Shown here one piece after another: positions 54,514 to 63,950 of a stretch of 64,000 nucleotides of DNA. Source of the stretch: Planctomycetota bacterium (GTDB lineage: Bacteria > Planctomycetota > Phycisphaerae > Phycisphaerales > SM1A02); contig JAAERN010000009.1 of assembly GCA_024230295.1 (NCBI GenBank), positions 62,001 through 126,000 of the forward strand, in the 5' to 3' direction. The notes under the pieces were generated by a model. That model had not been told where the DNA came from. It did not search any database and saw nothing but the letters and a program-made list of their open reading frames with translations. A program made the position numbers and the translations under genes. How positions within the stretch are numbered: the stretch's first letter is position 1; the number at the start of each line of letters is the position of its first letter.

Positions 54514-56769
54514 TTAGCCATCTTGACCGCACAGCCCAAACGCATTGAGCAACGCCAAGAGGTCATCGGCATCGACGCTGCCATCGGCGTCAAAGTCTCC
54601 AGGGCATGGTGAACTGCCCTCACAACTGCCCCATGCCGAGATCAGGGCCAGTAAGTCCATGATGTCAATGGCGTTGTCTCCTGTGAGGTCATGCAGGCAC
54701 TCCTCGGATGGCAGGAGCACTGGATCAGAGAGATATCGCTGCACCAGCGTGACCCACCACCCACCGTCCGTGGGCTCGCCGTCCGTGGTGTCGCTGCGGG
54801 GTGTTCCCTGGGTGCTCGTTCCGACGCCCGCGCCAAACATGACCGCTACCACACCCGCATCGGCCGTTGCTTGCATGTGGGCGCCCCAACTCACCCGATT
54901 ACCCTCGGAAGAGACGAGCGGATCCTCAGATTCATTGCTGGCGAAGTGTGTGAGCCGCGCTCCGGTTGTGCTGAATGAATCACCAAGAAAGAAGGTTCCC
55001 GCCGAGTCTTCCCAGTGCTGATGCGTGTTGTCAAGCACCGGGAATGCGTCTCCATCTGCATCTACCGCCTCGCTCGTATTGATGTGTCCAACCGGAATCT
55101 GCCAGAGAACCGTGGATGTCTCGCCAATCCGGCCAACCGCTTCGGTGATCGACAAGTAGTTCAGCCAGTGATCGTTGTTCCAGAACCAGGCCGATGATGC
55201 CGGATCATCCGCCGCCGATCCGGTCGTTCCACCAGCGTCGAGACCATACTTATCGAGCGAAATAAAGTCGGCGCCGCGCCGCATGACGCCCGCGTCCACG
55301 TACCACTGCGCCATTGCCTCGGCCTCGGCCACGATAGCGGCGCGGCCGGCAGGGATTCCCATCGAATCACTGACGTGGACCAGTCCTGTCCCCGGAATAC
55401 CGATGTTCGTATGCCCACCAGCCGGTGAAGCCCACAAGTTGAACTGCCAACCAAAGATCGCGCTGGGAAGATCCCGATCAATGAGGTAGTTGATTGCCTC
55501 GACGAGACCGTCAATCGAATCCCCGAATGCCGGGTCCGCTGCGGTGAGAATCGGATCGCCATCAAACCCCGTTGCCGTGTACGCCGTGTTGACCTGCGGA
55601 GACCCTGTGATACCGACCGACCACTCCTCCTGATCCGGTGAGAGCCCAGCCTGCGCGAAGTACCCCAACAAATCAGGCTCAATCACAATCATGACCGGCC
55701 AGCCGTCCTCCGTTTCAGCACGCGCCAAGTCGAGCATGAGATCAAGATCTCGCCAATAGGCTTCCATGTACGAAGCATCAAAGAGATGCTCGCTGTCGGT
55801 CCAGTACGACTCGCCGCCATCCGGAATGTTGTACCACACCAGACAAGGAATCATTCCGAGCTGCTTGCTGTTGCGAATGTACCGGCTTACCCGCGCACCC
55901 TCCTCAGAGGTCCACGTGCGCCAACCCATGAACGGTCCACCATTGATGTAGATGTACCGAATGTCTGTGCGGCGATTCTCATCACCCTCGCCAAACCCCC
56001 TGAAGAAGGACAAGTGAGACGGCGCATCTTCACTCACACTTCCGACCGCCAGATGTTCGGGCAGCCCAGGCATCGAACCGTCTTGATTGCGAACCGCAAT
56101 ACCAATCCATGCCGACTCGCCGCTCACGGCGTCGTCCACGCGGATCGAGGCATAACCCGAACCCGTCGTGGCGACAACAACCTCGTCTTCTTCAAGCGAC
56201 ACTTGAATGATGTTCGGCGCGTTTGTCAGAACGGACAACTCGGCATCCTCGTCATGCAAGACCTCAAGCCGCGTTGTCCCCATGTCGATGACAATCGATA
56301 CATCGTCAGCATCGAGTTCACCAAACCCCAACGAGCCGGTCGCACCCCCGGAATCCCCTCCGGAATCTCCTCCAGATCCACCGTCCCCAACCGTTACATC
56401 GATGGGAGTGCCATTGAAGGAATACTCTGGAAATGAAGGTGGCCATACGCCGTCAGCGGTGAAGCCAATACTGCACGACCCGCCCGCAGCGATCACACCA
56501 TTCCACGACTCATTCGAGACGGTCCTTGTGTCACCATCCACAGTCAAAAGTCCGTTCCAAAGGCTCTGTGGTTCAAGGCCGCCTTGCCACGACATGCTCC
56601 ACCCCTCGATCAAAGGTTGGTCGACAGGGTTCTCAATCACGAAGAATCCCGAATATCCACCACTCCAATAAGAATCCTGCTGCACCTGAACCGTTGGTGC
56701 GGCAGCGAGCAGCCCCGGGACGGTCGTGATTCCAAGGGCCGCAAAGAGGACAGATGGCTGAAAAGTCAT
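54514..56769 (-). CDS. Secreted CBM2-type protein with dockerin-like repeats
   Basis: This 751-residue secreted protein has a signal peptide (SVLFAALGITTVPGLLAAA), an N-terminal CBM2-like domain (SYWSGGYSGFFVIENPV, GWSMSWQGGLEPQSLWNG), a Gly/Asp/Ser linker, an Ig-like segment, and a large alpha/beta domain (IPCLVWYNIPDGGES, MIVIEPDLLGYFAQAG, AIFGWQFNLWASP) resembling a glycoside hydrolase barrel, with candidate catalytic Glu in VIEPDLLG. It ends with two dockerin-like loops (DLTGDNAIDIMDLLALI and DFDADGSVDADDLLALL). The ATG at 56769 follows GGAGAA and is preferred to 56799. A hydrolase of cellulose-like glycans is likely but the family is not settled. Confidence 0.82.
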   Translation of the reverse strand: MTFQPSVLFAALGITTVPGLLAAAPTVQVQQDSYWSGGYSGFFVIENPVDQPLIEGWSMSWQGGLEPQSLWNGLLTVDGDTRTVSNESWNGVIAAGGSCSIGFTADGVWPPSFPEYSFNGTPIDVTVGDGGSGGDSGGDSGGATGSLGFGELDADDVSIVIDMGTTRLEVLHDEDAELSVLTNAPNIIQVSLEEDEVVVATTGSGYASIRVDDAVSGESAWIGIAVRNQDGSMPGLPEHLAVGSVSEDAPSHLSFFRGFGEGDENRRTDIRYIYINGGPFMGWRTWTSEEGARVSRYIRNSKQLGMIPCLVWYNIPDGGESYWTDSEHLFDASYMEAYWRDLDLMLDLARAETEDGWPVMIVIEPDLLGYFAQAGLSPDQEEWSVGITGSPQVNTAYTATGFDGDPILTAADPAFGDSIDGLVEAINYLIDRDLPSAIFGWQFNLWASPAGGHTNIGIPGTGLVHVSDSMGIPAGRAAIVAEAEAMAQWYVDAGVMRRGADFISLDKYGLDAGGTTGSAADDPASSAWFWNNDHWLNYLSITEAVGRIGETSTVLWQIPVGHINTSEAVDADGDAFPVLDNTHQHWEDSAGTFFLGDSFSTTGARLTHFASNESEDPLVSSEGNRVSWGAHMQATADAGVVAVMFGAGVGTSTQGTPRSDTTDGEPTDGGWWVTLVQRYLSDPVLLPSEECLHDLTGDNAIDIMDLLALISAWGSCEGSSPCPGDFDADGSVDADDLLALLNAFGLCGQDG

Positions 56770-56963
56770 GTGCTGTGTTCTCCGTGGGCCCTCCCGCACT
56801 GCGCAGTGATGGCCAGATCCCGGGAAGGCCTACGTAAACCCGCCGTCAGGGTTCGCGCAGACCTTCAGGGAAGGGCTGCGAGGTGAAATTTCAGCCCACC
56901 GTCCCGGTATGATCGCTCAACCCACGTATTCCTCACACATCCACCACCACCCTGGGGCCGCCC

Positions 56964-57680
56964 ATGCCATTGACGCTTAACCTGATTCTCGCCGGGGCAC
57001 TCTGTGCTGGGTCCGCAGTAGAACCAACGCCACGAGATGGTTGGCACGCGGAGCGGCACGAGGCAATCAACGCCAAAGTGGCTTCCGCAAAGGGGCAGGT
57101 AGACGTCGTTTTTGTCGGCGACTCAATTACACAAGGGTGGGAGCGTGCGGGCGCCGATGTGTGGAACCAGCACTTTGCGGATCGCAAGGCAATCAATCTG
57201 GGGATCAGCGGCGATCGAACAGAGCACGTGCTGTGGCGGCTGGACAACGGGAACATGGAGGCAATCACTCCGAAGGTGGCGGTCGTCATGATCGGCACCA
57301 ACAACATCGGGCACGGCGGGCAGAGCACAGCGGATGTACTTGCTGGCGTACAGCGGGTCGTGAATCGAATTGGCGAGATCAGCCCTACGACGCAAGTGCT
57401 GCTTCTGGACATCTTCCCAAGAGGCTTTCAGTTCAACGAGGCCCGAGGGAGAATCACGCAAATCAATCAGGCGCTTGCCCGATTGCACGACGATGACAAA
57501 GTTGTGTTTTTGCCGATCGGCCAAGTCTTCGTGGAGGATGACGGATCCATCAGCCCCGAAATCATGCCCGATGCCCTTCACCTCTCGGCTGAGGGATATC
57601 AACGGTGGGCTGATGCCATCGAACCAACCCTGCGGCGGATGCTTGCGAGAGACAATGAGCGCAGCGGGGTGGCATCTTGA
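56964..57680 (+). CDS. Secreted SGNH/GDSL hydrolase
   Basis: This is a 238-residue SGNH hydrolase with a short signal peptide (LTLNLILAGALCAGSA). The four blocks are present: Ser in VVFVGDSITQGW, Gly in NLGISGDRTEHV, Asn in VMIGTNNIGHGG, and Asp/His in PDALHLSAEGY. It resembles the PAF-acetylhydrolase-like or carbohydrate esterase group and probably removes acyl groups from glycans or lipids. Its stop overlaps the methyltransferase by 4 bases. It is divergent from the CBM2 gene (194-base gap). Confidence 0.92.
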   Translation: MPLTLNLILAGALCAGSAVEPTPRDGWHAERHEAINAKVASAKGQVDVVFVGDSITQGWERAGADVWNQHFADRKAINLGISGDRTEHVLWRLDNGNMEAITPKVAVVMIGTNNIGHGGQSTADVLAGVQRVVNRIGEISPTTQVLLLDIFPRGFQFNEARGRITQINQALARLHDDDKVVFLPIGQVFVEDDGSISPEIMPDALHLSAEGYQRWADAIEPTLRRMLARDNERSGVAS

Positions 57681-58300
57681 GCGGTGGACCGCGCGGTGGA
57701 CCGCGATTTTCTGAACGCATCAAGTGGGCATCGAAGTTCTTGACCCATGGACGCAATATCGCCAGTCTGACTCCGTCGAGTCGATGGCTCTCAAGGGCCA
57801 TGTGCCGAGAAGTTGATCCAGAGAAACCACAGTGCATTCTCGAACTCGGCGCTGGCACGGGACCGGTGACCGAAGTGATTCGTAGTCGCATGCATCCAGA
57901 CAGCCACATCATCGCCGTTGAGATCGATCCCGAGTTACACGCCATCGTGAGCCGCCGATGCCCCGATGTCGATGTTGTCCTTGGAAGCGCCGGAGACATT
58001 GACGACATTCTTGATGAGCGTGACATCGAGGCGGCTGACTGCATCGTGTCTTGCCTTCCGGTGCCAAGTCTTCCAAAGGAAGTGAATCGATCGATTTTCG
58101 ATGCGTGGTCGCGACGGTGCCGCTCCGAGGTCTTCACGCAGATCACACAGATTCCCTGGTACTTCATGCCGATGTATCAGCGGTTGTTTCACGACGTCGA
58201 ATTCCAACTCATCACCATGAACCTGCCGCCGGCTGGCGTGTATCACTGCAGCAATCTGCGCTCAGATTACGACGCGCCTGAGCGGCTTGCCGGGAAGTAG
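57677..58300 (+). CDS. SAM-dependent methyltransferase, phospholipid N-methyltransferase-like
   Basis: This is a 207-residue methyltransferase starting at a TTG within the 4-base overlap with the preceding gene. Motif I is CILELGAGTGPVTEVIR, followed by IIAVEIDPELHAIV and the DCIVSCLPVPSLP block, and the N-terminal FLTHGRNIASLTPSSRWLSR resembles the PmtA group. This suggests methylation of phosphatidylethanolamine or a similar amine, though rRNA dimethyltransferase-like relatives cannot be excluded. The unusual TTG start and coupling to an SGNH hydrolase point to co-regulation. Confidence 0.82.
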   Translation: MSGGPRGGPRFSERIKWASKFLTHGRNIASLTPSSRWLSRAMCREVDPEKPQCILELGAGTGPVTEVIRSRMHPDSHIIAVEIDPELHAIVSRRCPDVDVVLGSAGDIDDILDERDIEAADCIVSCLPVPSLPKEVNRSIFDAWSRRCRSEVFTQITQIPWYFMPMYQRLFHDVEFQLITMNLPPAGVYHCSNLRSDYDAPERLAGK

Positions 58301-58303
58301 ATT

Positions 58304-59140
58304 GTGGCAATCACCATGCGGCTACTGTGCGCGCTGTTGATCCTCTGCGGGTGCGATCGTGGCAATGAGAACGCTCGTGGCTTGCCACCACAGCAGCCCG
58401 GCGAGATTCGGATCGTCAGCCTGAGTCCGGCGATGACATCAACGCTGCAGCAAGTTGGCCTTGGGCCTCACCTGGTTGGACGCTCGGCGTTCTGCCGCGA
58501 TGTCGATCACCTTCCGGTGGCCGGCGATCTGGATCGGACCAATGTGGAATGTCTGGTACGTCTTCGTCCGACGCATGTATTTGCCCAGGGGCATGAGCGG
58601 GGAGGCCACGTTGATCTACGCGGCCTTGCCAAGAAACATGGTTGGACGCTCGCTATCCATCCACTGGTCGATATTGATGATGTGCAACAGTTTCTCCTTC
58701 GGATCGGGACGCTTCTTCCCCAGACGAAAGCACCGTGTGAAGGGCTGCGCCAAGATCTGCAATTGGCCATGAGACCGAGATCGCTCCCACGGCCAACATC
58801 TGTGCTGATCGTTAGTCCGGGCGCGAGCCCGCTGGCATGGGGGAGCGATACATATCTGGGGCAGTTGGCTGTGGCGGCAGGCCTTGAGAATCTCGCCATG
58901 TCCCCCCAATGGCAAGCACTCTCGTTGGAAGATGTATCTCGGCTCAATGCAGATCTTGTATTGGTTCCGGTCGATGGCGACGTGCCGGATTTCGGCGCGT
59001 TGGCGACAGCAGTTCCACAGGATCGATTTCGGGTGCTCGCGCATCCTGGCATCGACTTACCGGGACCACACCTGGCGAAGGTGTCCAGAGCCATAGATGA
59101 AATCGCCCAATCTTTCCATCGTGACACAGACGCGCCGTGA
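58304..59140 (+). CDS. BtuF-like substrate-binding lipoprotein
   Basis: This is a 278-residue protein with a lipoprotein signal (LLCALLILCGC, lipobox-like LCGC) and the helical-backbone receptor fold: IRIVSLSPAMTSTLQQVGLG, LVGRSAFCRDVDHLPVAGD, LRPTHVFAQG and a C-terminal domain with WQALSLEDVSRLNADLVL. Family members bind cobalamin, haem or iron-siderophore complexes for ABC import. The GTG at 58304 has GGGAAG upstream; the ATG at 58316 is an alternative. No permease or ATPase is nearby. Its stop shares a base with the rmlA start. Confidence 0.87.
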   Translation: MAITMRLLCALLILCGCDRGNENARGLPPQQPGEIRIVSLSPAMTSTLQQVGLGPHLVGRSAFCRDVDHLPVAGDLDRTNVECLVRLRPTHVFAQGHERGGHVDLRGLAKKHGWTLAIHPLVDIDDVQQFLLRIGTLLPQTKAPCEGLRQDLQLAMRPRSLPRPTSVLIVSPGASPLAWGSDTYLGQLAVAAGLENLAMSPQWQALSLEDVSRLNADLVLVPVDGDVPDFGALATAVPQDRFRVLAHPGIDLPGPHLAKVSRAIDEIAQSFHRDTDAP

Positions 59141-60006
59141 TGACGCGCAAGGGAATTATTCTCGCGGGTGGATCGGGCACTCGACTCAAGCCGGTGACAA
59201 ACGTCATCAGTAAGCAACTGCTTCCTGTCTACGACAAACCGATGATCTACTACCCACTTTCGGTATTGATGCTCGCCGGCATACGTGAAGTGCTCATTAT
59301 CTCAACGCCGTCGGACCTACCGAGGTTTCGTGACCTTCTTGGGACAGGAGCGTCGTGGGGACTCACATTCTCATATGAAGTGCAGCACCGCCCAGAGGGA
59401 ATCGCGAGTGCACTAGTCTTGGCGGAAGACTATCTCGCTGGAGCACCGAGCTCGCTGGTTCTTGGCGACAATATTTTTTTCGGAAACGGTTTTGGGGAGA
59501 GGCTTCGGTGCGCTTGCCAGCGCGAAGAAGGTGCCACGGTGTTCGCGTATCCCGTCGCCAATCCAAGCGACTTTGGAGTCGTCGAGTTGAATCCCGATGG
59601 AGAGGCTGTGCAAATCTCTGAAAAACCGGAGCATCCATCATCGAATCTCGCCGTGACCGGCTTGTATTTCTACGATGCTCAGGCCCCCCAGATTGCGAAA
59701 GATGCCGTGGCATCCCCTCGGGGTGAGTACGAGATATCCACTGTGAACCAAGCGTACTTGAAGGCTGGAAAACTTCGAGTCGAACAATTGGGACGAGGCG
59801 ACGCGTGGCTGGATACCGGAACGCATCAGCGACTTCTCCAGGCATCGATGTTTGTTGAGACCATCGAATCACGCCAAGGATTGAAGGTCGCATGCCCCGA
59901 AGAGATCGCTTGGCGGCAAGGATGGATTGATGATGGCAGACTCGAAACACTTGCTGCGGCGATGCCGGGAAACTCGTACGGGGACTACCTTCGCACGCTG
60001 GCATGA
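59140..60006 (+). CDS. rmlA: Glucose-1-phosphate thymidylyltransferase
   Basis: RmlA makes dTDP-glucose, the first step to dTDP-rhamnose and related sugars. The 288-residue protein has KGIILAGGSGTRLKPVT, KQLLPVYDKPMIYYPLSVLM, VLGDNIFFGNG, VQISEKPEHPSSNLAVTGLY and GRGDAWLDTGTHQRLL. The ATG at 59140 lies in a TGATG junction with the lipoprotein stop; a GTG at 59137 is the ORF-track start. rmlB is convergent 50 bases downstream, and rmlC and rmlD are not in the window. Confidence 0.95.
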   Translation: MTRKGIILAGGSGTRLKPVTNVISKQLLPVYDKPMIYYPLSVLMLAGIREVLIISTPSDLPRFRDLLGTGASWGLTFSYEVQHRPEGIASALVLAEDYLAGAPSSLVLGDNIFFGNGFGERLRCACQREEGATVFAYPVANPSDFGVVELNPDGEAVQISEKPEHPSSNLAVTGLYFYDAQAPQIAKDAVASPRGEYEISTVNQAYLKAGKLRVEQLGRGDAWLDTGTHQRLLQASMFVETIESRQGLKVACPEEIAWRQGWIDDGRLETLAAAMPGNSYGDYLRTLA

Positions 60007-60055
60007 AGAAGCTCTCGTAGGACCGCGGGCTTTCCCCTGCCTATCTGGTTTGACA

Positions 60056-61051
60056 TCAACGCGCTTTGAAGTCGCCAAATCGTGACTTGGATCGGATCGC
60101 TTGCCACCAATCATGATGGCGTTGGTACCAGTCGATTGTGCTGAGCAGACCCTCTTGCCAACTGCGTGATCGTATCCATCCGAGTGATTCAGCTTTAGAT
60201 GGATCGACTTCGTACCGGTAATCGTGACCGATGCGATCGTCTGTGAATGTCAGATGGTCATTCGAAAGACCGATGTGTTTCAGAATGGCGTCAGCGACAT
60301 CCAACCCGGATATCTGAAGTCTTGCGCCAAGGTTGTAGATGCCACCAGAGACACCATTGTGCAGAACGCACTCGATTCCCGCGCAGTGGTCATCGACATG
60401 GAGATAGTCGCGAACGGCTGTACCGTCTCCGTACACAGGAAGGGAGAGACCCTCCATCGCTTGGGTGGTGAATAGTGGAATGATCTTCTCGGGGTACTGC
60501 CACGGGCCGTAGGTATTGGAGCCCCGTGTGATTACTGTGTTCAAGCCGAAGGACGCATGCGCGGCCTGGACAAGGTGTTCTGCTGCGGCCTTTGATGCCG
60601 CATACGGATTGCGGGGCCGCAGGGGATCCGACTCCAGCGAACAACGGGATGTACTCCCAAGGTCTCCGTACACCTCATCGGTGGAGATCTGAAGAAATCG
60701 TCGGACATCATGCCGCCGGCAAGCATCAAGCAGCACCTGAACACCTAGAACATTGGAGTGCACGAAGGGTCTGCTATCCACCAGGCTCCGATCGACATGG
60801 CTCTCCGCGGCAAAATTGATGATCGTGTCGCAGTCCGGAACGACCGCGTCCAAGACCGCTGGGTCGGCGATGTCGCCCTGTGTAAACTCGATTCGACCCT
60901 CAAGATCGGCCAAATTGGCCATATTGCCGCTATAGGTCAGAAGATCGAGGACTCGAATCGTACATTTGGGGTGATCCTGAGCGATGCTTCTGACGTAGTT
61001 GGAGCCAATGAACCCCGCACCACCCGTGACTAGGACCGTGGAAATCGACAT
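60056..61051 (-). CDS. rmlB: dTDP-glucose 4,6-dehydratase
   Basis: RmlB converts dTDP-glucose to dTDP-4-keto-6-deoxyglucose. The 331-residue protein starts at the ATG at 61051 with GAGAGG upstream, not at the ORF-track start 61408. It has VLVTGGAGFIGSNYVR (NAD-binding), NFAAESHVDRSL, ISTDEVYGDLG, the catalytic NPYAASKAAAEH with YxxxK, RGSNTYGPWQYPEKIIPLF and YGDGTAVRDYLHVDDH. The gene is convergent with rmlA and divergent from the large secreted protein. Confidence 0.96.
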   Translation of the reverse strand: MSISTVLVTGGAGFIGSNYVRSIAQDHPKCTIRVLDLLTYSGNMANLADLEGRIEFTQGDIADPAVLDAVVPDCDTIINFAAESHVDRSLVDSRPFVHSNVLGVQVLLDACRRHDVRRFLQISTDEVYGDLGSTSRCSLESDPLRPRNPYAASKAAAEHLVQAAHASFGLNTVITRGSNTYGPWQYPEKIIPLFTTQAMEGLSLPVYGDGTAVRDYLHVDDHCAGIECVLHNGVSGGIYNLGARLQISGLDVADAILKHIGLSNDHLTFTDDRIGHDYRYEVDPSKAESLGWIRSRSWQEGLLSTIDWYQRHHDWWQAIRSKSRFGDFKAR

Positions 61052-61246
61052 GGATCGGCCTCTCTGGAGCTCGTGATGGTATCTGTTGTACAGAATGAAC
61101 CGATGATTTTCGAAGATTCGACCGAAACTCACAGGGTAGAATTGGGTTTCCCGAATATTGGATTGGCATTGAGCTGAATCCTCACCGTTGGGGTTTCTAT
61201 TCGGGCAAGATTGTGCCTGCGTGCAGGCTTGGAGGATGCCCTGACC

Positions 61247-63739
61247 ATGACCACCACCCGCCTCGTTATTCAATGCTCCCAAGTCGTAGCGATCGGCTGT
61301 GTATTTGTATTGACCAGAGCTGCTACGGCGGCGATGGAGCGGATGGCCGACTTTGGTCATTCGGCATGGGACAGCACTCAAGATGGAACGCCAGATCTGT
61401 TGTTCCACGATAAACGCGCAGACGAAACGATCATCTTATTTCTACATCCGACACTCGACCGAGTTCTCACCCCGGCGGACTTGAACGCGCTTGGCGGTGA
61501 GTTTTATGGGCCGGGCACTATCGGTGCTGTCAATCTGGTTGGTGTGACCGGAGAACTCACCGTTGGAGATGACGCTGGAACGATTCATGTTGATGATTGG
61601 GGAACCGGTGGTTCGGGCTTTGCGGCCTCGTACACCGTAGAAGGCCCCGTTGTGGAAATTGAGATTCTGGATGGTGGCCAGGGCTTCGATTCGAGCGTGT
61701 TGGGGTATTTTGATATCGATGAGACAGAGACCGGGGGTTCCGGACTCGACATCTTCTACACAGCCTTGCCCGGAACACCGGGCGAAGTTCGTGAAGTACG
61801 CGTAGCGGATGGCGGCAGCGGATATGAGCCGGGATCCCAACACACGGTTATTGGCTACAACTTCCTTCCCGGAGCGTTGCCTCTCACCGGCACGGCGTAC
61901 GTCGATGACGAGGGTGTCATTGATCGTGTGGATATCCTTACTCGGGGTGAAGGATTCACTCAGACTCCGAATGTTGGATTTGTTGTAGCGCCTGATCAGG
62001 GCTCCGGCGCTGAATTTCTCGCGTTCATGGCGGGGGGGATCGATCGAATCTTCTTTCAGCCCGGCAATCCTGATGCGGGCGGAACCGGATACACGAAGAA
62101 TCCAGTGATCACGCCGATTGGCGACGGGACTGGGTTTCAGTACAGCATGGCTCGCCAGGGTGAGATTGCAGAGATTGATATTGAGAATCCAGGAGGGGGC
62201 TATGTAGTCGCACCTCGCCTGGGCCTTGATGTCGAGGGGTTCGAGCAGCACATGGAGGCGGTTCTGTGGACCGATCTCGATACGGCGAATCAACTCGTCG
62301 GTGACACGACCGGTCGCGTCGTTGTGACGTCCGCGGGGGGACAACCCATGAGGCTCTACACCGACGACTGGCGTGCATTTGTCGGTGATCTGGATGGCGA
62401 CCTCGACCTTGACCTGATGTGGCGAAAGCCACTTGGTTCTCGTGGCGACGATCGAATGCGGATCTGGCTGATGGATGGCACGACGGTTGAGAAGGCCATC
62501 GAACTCGACAGTCCTGGGCCGAACTGGACCGCATGGCAGATCGCCGACCTGGATGGTGATTACAAGGACGATCTCGTTTGGTGGAATCGTGCGACCGGCG
62601 ACATCGCTATTTGGGACTTCGACCCTTCTGTGGATGGCGGTGTTGCAGATGGCTGGATCTCCGACAATGGAATGAATAGCCGCCGCTGGCGACCCTATGT
62701 TCCGGTTCCTGCCGTGACTGGCGAGAACGATCGGATTCTCTGGCGGAATGACTCATCGCGGCGACTGGCCGTGGCGGACTACGCCGAATTGGATCCAAGC
62801 AGACTCGCGTCATGGCTCGATGTCATCGATTCCGAGGGTGCGGTGGTTGTGCCCGACTCGGGGTTCTATCCGTTACTCATGGGCAATCTCAACGGCGATG
62901 GCGACAAGCGAGATCTGCTTGGCTATGACAAGTCGAGCAAGCGGGTCGGTGTTTGGCAGATGTCAGATCGCACCGTGCTGCACGGTGGATACGTCGCCTA
63001 TAGAGGCGATGAGATTTACAGTAGAGAGTGGCCCCGTGGAATGGCGACGCACAGTGAAGAAGGGCAGGTTTCGATCGCCGCCTCGCGGGGTGGATTGATG
63101 TCACTCTCGACTCGAACCTTAACACCGCTAGAACCATCCGCTGCCGATTTCGACTCGCTGTTTGAAATGGTGGCCGAGCTTTCGGAAGCCGAGGCCAGCG
63201 ATCAGCCAGACTTGCTGCAGGACATCCTCGACTTTCTTGGTTCGACCCCGACACTGGTCGAGTACCTCAGCAATCCCGTCCACGCGTGGCACGCCTTCAA
63301 TACATTGACCCCCTACCTTCGTCATACGATCGAGACCCGGGTGGCCGAACTGGTCAGGCGGGAGACTGTGATCGATACGCTCAATACCTACGCACTGTCC
63401 GAATACCGCATTGCCAAGGACGACGGCATCATCGAAGACGCTGTGCCCACGCTCCAGCCCGAAGAAGAAGGCCCGGCAGGCGGCGGCGGCAGCGGTGGCG
63501 GTAGCGGCGGCGATGCTGGTGATGGCAGTGGCTCAGGGGGCAATTCTGGAGGCAGTGGTGGTGCTGGAGACGGCAGCGGTGGTGGTGATGGTGGTGATGA
63601 CGGAGGGTCCACCCCCGGTTCCGGTGGAGGAAGCGGAGGCTTGCCCGACGACTTCGATCCCAATGATCCCACGACATGGCCTGCTGGAGTCGAGACGTTT
63701 GAAGAACTTCTCCAGTGGCTGATCAATAATCCTCAATAG
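61247..63739 (+). CDS. Large secreted repeat protein with Gly/Ser-rich tail
   Basis: This 830-residue protein has a signal peptide (LVIQCSQVVAIGCVFVLTRA), with GGAGG before the ATG at 61247. Residues about 90 to 350 contain at least five beta repeats of the type V-x-I-x-D-x-G-x-G-Y/F, seen in VEIEILDGGQGFDSS, VREVRVADGGSGYEP, IDRVDILTRGEGFTQTP and IAEIDIENPGGGYVVAP. A region of FG-GAP-like units follows (FVGDLDGDLDLDLMWRK, IADLDGDYKDDLVWW). A helical segment leads to a roughly 60-residue Gly/Ser/Asp-rich tail and a short acidic end. No catalytic motif is seen; a structural or adhesive surface role is possible. A hairpin terminator follows the stop. Confidence 0.8.
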   Translation: MTTTRLVIQCSQVVAIGCVFVLTRAATAAMERMADFGHSAWDSTQDGTPDLLFHDKRADETIILFLHPTLDRVLTPADLNALGGEFYGPGTIGAVNLVGVTGELTVGDDAGTIHVDDWGTGGSGFAASYTVEGPVVEIEILDGGQGFDSSVLGYFDIDETETGGSGLDIFYTALPGTPGEVREVRVADGGSGYEPGSQHTVIGYNFLPGALPLTGTAYVDDEGVIDRVDILTRGEGFTQTPNVGFVVAPDQGSGAEFLAFMAGGIDRIFFQPGNPDAGGTGYTKNPVITPIGDGTGFQYSMARQGEIAEIDIENPGGGYVVAPRLGLDVEGFEQHMEAVLWTDLDTANQLVGDTTGRVVVTSAGGQPMRLYTDDWRAFVGDLDGDLDLDLMWRKPLGSRGDDRMRIWLMDGTTVEKAIELDSPGPNWTAWQIADLDGDYKDDLVWWNRATGDIAIWDFDPSVDGGVADGWISDNGMNSRRWRPYVPVPAVTGENDRILWRNDSSRRLAVADYAELDPSRLASWLDVIDSEGAVVVPDSGFYPLLMGNLNGDGDKRDLLGYDKSSKRVGVWQMSDRTVLHGGYVAYRGDEIYSREWPRGMATHSEEGQVSIAASRGGLMSLSTRTLTPLEPSAADFDSLFEMVAELSEAEASDQPDLLQDILDFLGSTPTLVEYLSNPVHAWHAFNTLTPYLRHTIETRVAELVRRETVIDTLNTYALSEYRIAKDDGIIEDAVPTLQPEEEGPAGGGGSGGGSGGDAGDGSGSGGNSGGSGGAGDGSGGGDGGDDGGSTPGSGGGSGGLPDDFDPNDPTTWPAGVETFEELLQWLINNPQ

Positions 63740-63776
63740 TGCACTGAATCATTTCAACGACTCAGTACACAAAGCC

Positions 63777-63801
63777 AAAAGGCCCGCAAAGCGGGCCTTT
63801 T
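63777..63801 (+). terminator. Rho-independent terminator
   Basis: AAAAGGCCCGC (63777-63787) and GCGGGCCTTTT (63791-63801) form an 11-bp stem around AAA, ending in a T run. It is 38 bases after the stop of the large secreted repeat protein and should end its transcript. The symmetrical A and T tracts would also allow function on the other strand. Confidence 0.88.
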
Positions 63802-63950
63802 GCGGTTAACTGCGCTGCTGCTCTTCTCCACCCCACACCCATGAAGAGCCCGCGACCCACCAGCGGACTTCTGATTCACGCCGCAGGTTCCGGTATGCCG
63901 GCGACTCTGGTCCGGTTAGAATCCACGGTTTCCCGTGGAGGTATTCGCAT

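Noticed and set aside
61052-61408. 119-residue N-terminal extension of RmlB in the ORF track
   Set aside because: Homology begins at the ATG at 61051, which has its own ribosome site; the extension lies in a divergent promoter region.
63388-63737. Proline-rich and histidine-rich ORFs opposite the Gly/Ser tail
   Set aside because: Low-complexity antisense products of the GC-rich repeat encoding the tail.
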